Source: Aquincola sp.
GTDB lineage: Bacteria > Pseudomonadota > Gammaproteobacteria > Burkholderiales > Burkholderiaceae_C
Direction: 5' to 3'
Assembly (NCBI GenBank): GCA_029884035.1
Contig: JAOUIM010000190.1
Span: forward strand, 1-7,055
Length of the DNA: 7,055 bases
The notes under the pieces are model-generated. The model saw only the letters and a program-made list of their open reading frames with translations, searched no databases and was not told where the DNA came from. Position 1 is the stretch's first letter, and every line of letters starts with the position of its first letter. Below, piece after piece: positions 5,869 to 7,055 of this stretch. The position numbers and the translations under genes are program-made.

Positions 5869-6879
5869 TCACCTGGGCGCGCTCAGCGCGTTGGTCACCA
5901 GGCGTGAAGTGATGTCGACGATCTGGATCATGCGGTCGTAGGGCATGCGCGTGGGGCCGATGACACCCAGCGTGCCCACGACGCGGCCGTCGACCTCGTA
6001 GGGCGCACTGACCACCGACAGCTCCTCGAACGGCACCACGCCCGACTCGCCGCCGATGAAGATGCGCACGCCCTCGGCGCGCGTGCTCACATCGAGCAGG
6101 CGCATCAGCTGCGTCTTCTGCTCGAACAGGTCGAACAGCCTGCGCAGCGAACCCATGTCGTGGCTGAAATCCTGCACCGCGAGCAGGTTGCGCTCGCCGC
6201 TCACCACCACCGGCTCGCTGTCGGCCATCGCCTCGCCACCCATCTGCACGGCCGCCTGCATCAGGGTCGCGATCTCGCCGCGCAGCGCCTCGACCTCGTG
6301 CTGCAGCCGCTCGCGCACCGCATCGAGCGTCAGCCCGGCGTAGTGGGTATTGACGAAGTTCGTGGCCTCGATCAGCTCGGCCTGCGAGTGGTCGTGGGCC
6401 GTCACGATGACGCGGTTCTGCACGTCGCCGTCGGGCGCCACCAGGATCAGCAGCACGCGCCGCTCGCCCAGGCGCAGGAACTCGATGTGGCGGAACACGC
6501 TCGCCTTCTTCGGCGCCGTCACGACGCCGACGAAGCTCGACAGCTGCGACAGCAATTGCGCCGCGTGCGCGATCACGCGCTGTGGCTGATCGGGCTGCAG
6601 CTGCTCGCGTGCCACCGCCACATCGACGTCGAACGGCCGGGCGGTGAGCATGGTGTCGACGAAGACACGGTAGCCGCGTGCCGTCGGGATGCGCCCCGAG
6701 CTGGTATGAGGGCTCGCGATCAGCCCGAGCTCCTCGAGGTCGGACATCACGTTGCGGATCGTCGCCGGCGACAGTTCCAGCCCCGAGGCGCGCGACAGCG
6801 TGCGCGAGCCCACCGGCTGGCCGTCGGCGATGTACAGCTCGACCAGGGTTTTCAGCAGGGATCTGGCACGCTCGTCCAT
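5869..6879 (-). CDS. hrcA: Heat-inducible transcription repressor HrcA
   Basis: A 336-residue cytosolic repressor that represses heat-shock genes, classically groESL and dnaK, by binding CIRCE operators and needs GroEL to stay folded. The N-terminal winged helix-turn-helix includes QPVGSRTLSR (21-30), LSPATIRNVMSDLEELG (36-52) and the SSGRIPTARGYR wing region (60-71). The middle carries FVGVVTAPK and the HIEFLRLGERRVLLILV strand pair. The C-terminal part has IFIGGES and the conserved GPTRMPYDRMIQIVD near the end, so the protein appears intact and of normal length. The start MDERARSLL at 6879 matches the family; the frame runs open to 6960 but would overlap nadK. No CIRCE element lies upstream, so autoregulation by the classical route is not supported here. 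Confidence 0.95.
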   Translation of the reverse strand: MDERARSLLKTLVELYIADGQPVGSRTLSRASGLELSPATIRNVMSDLEELGLIASPHTSSGRIPTARGYRVFVDTMLTARPFDVDVAVAREQLQPDQPQRVIAHAAQLLSQLSSFVGVVTAPKKASVFRHIEFLRLGERRVLLILVAPDGDVQNRVIVTAHDHSQAELIEATNFVNTHYAGLTLDAVRERLQHEVEALRGEIATLMQAAVQMGGEAMADSEPVVVSGERNLLAVQDFSHDMGSLRRLFDLFEQKTQLMRLLDVSTRAEGVRIFIGGESGVVPFEELSVVSAPYEVDGRVVGTLGVIGPTRMPYDRMIQIVDITSRLVTNALSAPR

Positions 6880-6933
6880 GGACACGGAATTTACCGCGCG
6901 CGCCCCCTCGGCGGCCGCCCTATGATGCAGCGC
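6880..6933. promoter_or_regulatory. Short divergent promoter region of hrcA and nadK
   Basis: Only 54 bp separate the two start codons. On the plus strand TATGAT (6921-6926) matches the -10 consensus at five of six bases and would place transcription start at about 6933-6934, at the nadK ATG. On the minus strand TAAATT (6888-6893) is a weaker -10 whose transcripts would begin just before the hrcA ATG. Neither has a recognisable -35, and neither gene has a Shine-Dalgarno sequence. CIRCE (TTAGCACTC-N9-GAGTGCTAA) is absent. Confidence 0.35.
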
Positions 6934-7055
6934 ATGGCGTCCCCCAAGCGCTTCCGTCACGCCGTCATCGTCGGCAAGCCGCAGGCGCAGGGCATGCGCG
7001 AACTGCTCGACGAGGTGGCCCAGTTCCTCGTGCGTGAGGGGCTGGAGGTCGCGAT
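6934..7055 (+). CDS. nadK: NAD kinase, 5' part, 3' end outside window
   Basis: The first 40 codons of a gene whose product should be NAD kinase, the cytosolic enzyme that phosphorylates NAD to NADP. The visible part reads FRHAVIVGKPQAQG (residues 7-20) and then a helix ending in a strand, the start of the alpha/beta N-terminal domain. The GGDG nucleotide-binding motif would lie beyond the window, so the call rests on this N-terminal pattern and on the neighbour: hrcA and nadK are commonly divergent in Burkholderiales. In-frame ATGs also occur at 6922 and 6925; 6934 is preferred because homologues begin close to FRH and because the other two fall inside the candidate -10 box. Confidence 0.8.
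   Translation, partial: MASPKRFRHAVIVGKPQAQGMRELLDEVAQFLVREGLEVA

Overview
This is a GC-rich window with the gene content and protein style of a betaproteobacterium, most likely of the order Burkholderiales. The strongest pointers are the divergent hrcA/nadK pair at the right edge and the wording of the CysK, HrcA and NadK segments. Genus cannot be set from the sequence alone.

Layout, left to right. (1) 1-570: the 3' part of a cysteine synthase gene (cysK), cut by the window start. (2) 745-1692, minus: a DapA-superfamily aldolase/lyase that keeps the Schiff-base Lys and the catalytic Tyr but has lost the Thr-Thr pair typical of dihydrodipicolinate synthase. (3) 1693-2109: a 417-bp divergent intergenic region with several dyads, the best being a 7-bp-arm inverted repeat just before the next gene. 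(4) 2110-3249, plus: an epoxide-hydrolase-type alpha/beta hydrolase. (5) 3305-3820, minus: an OsmC-family thiol peroxidase-like protein, convergent with the hydrolase. (6) 4046-4860: a compact toxin-antitoxin unit (HigB/Gp49-like toxin, then XRE antitoxin) flanked on both sides by related inverted-repeat elements that share their termini and a 10-bp loop sequence. (7) 4906-5742, plus: a class I SAM-dependent methyltransferase. (8) 5869-6879, minus: hrcA, the heat-shock repressor. (9) 6934-end, plus: the first 40 codons of nadK, divergent from hrcA.

Most of the window is ordinary chromosome: sulfur assimilation, small-molecule metabolism, peroxide defence, heat-shock control and NADP synthesis. 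The genes are mostly single units in alternating directions, so there is little sign of one shared pathway. The exception is the toxin-antitoxin block. Its base composition is clearly lower in GC (34 of 60 bases in 4201-4260, against 47 of 60 in 2281-2340). Its genes overlap by 8 bp, it has its own palindromic operator embedded in a candidate promoter, and its flanking repeats make it look like a discrete, perhaps mobile, unit of about 0.75 kb dropped between the osmC-like and methyltransferase genes. This is the part most worth following up. I see no rRNA, complete tRNA, CRISPR array, transposase or integrase in the window.
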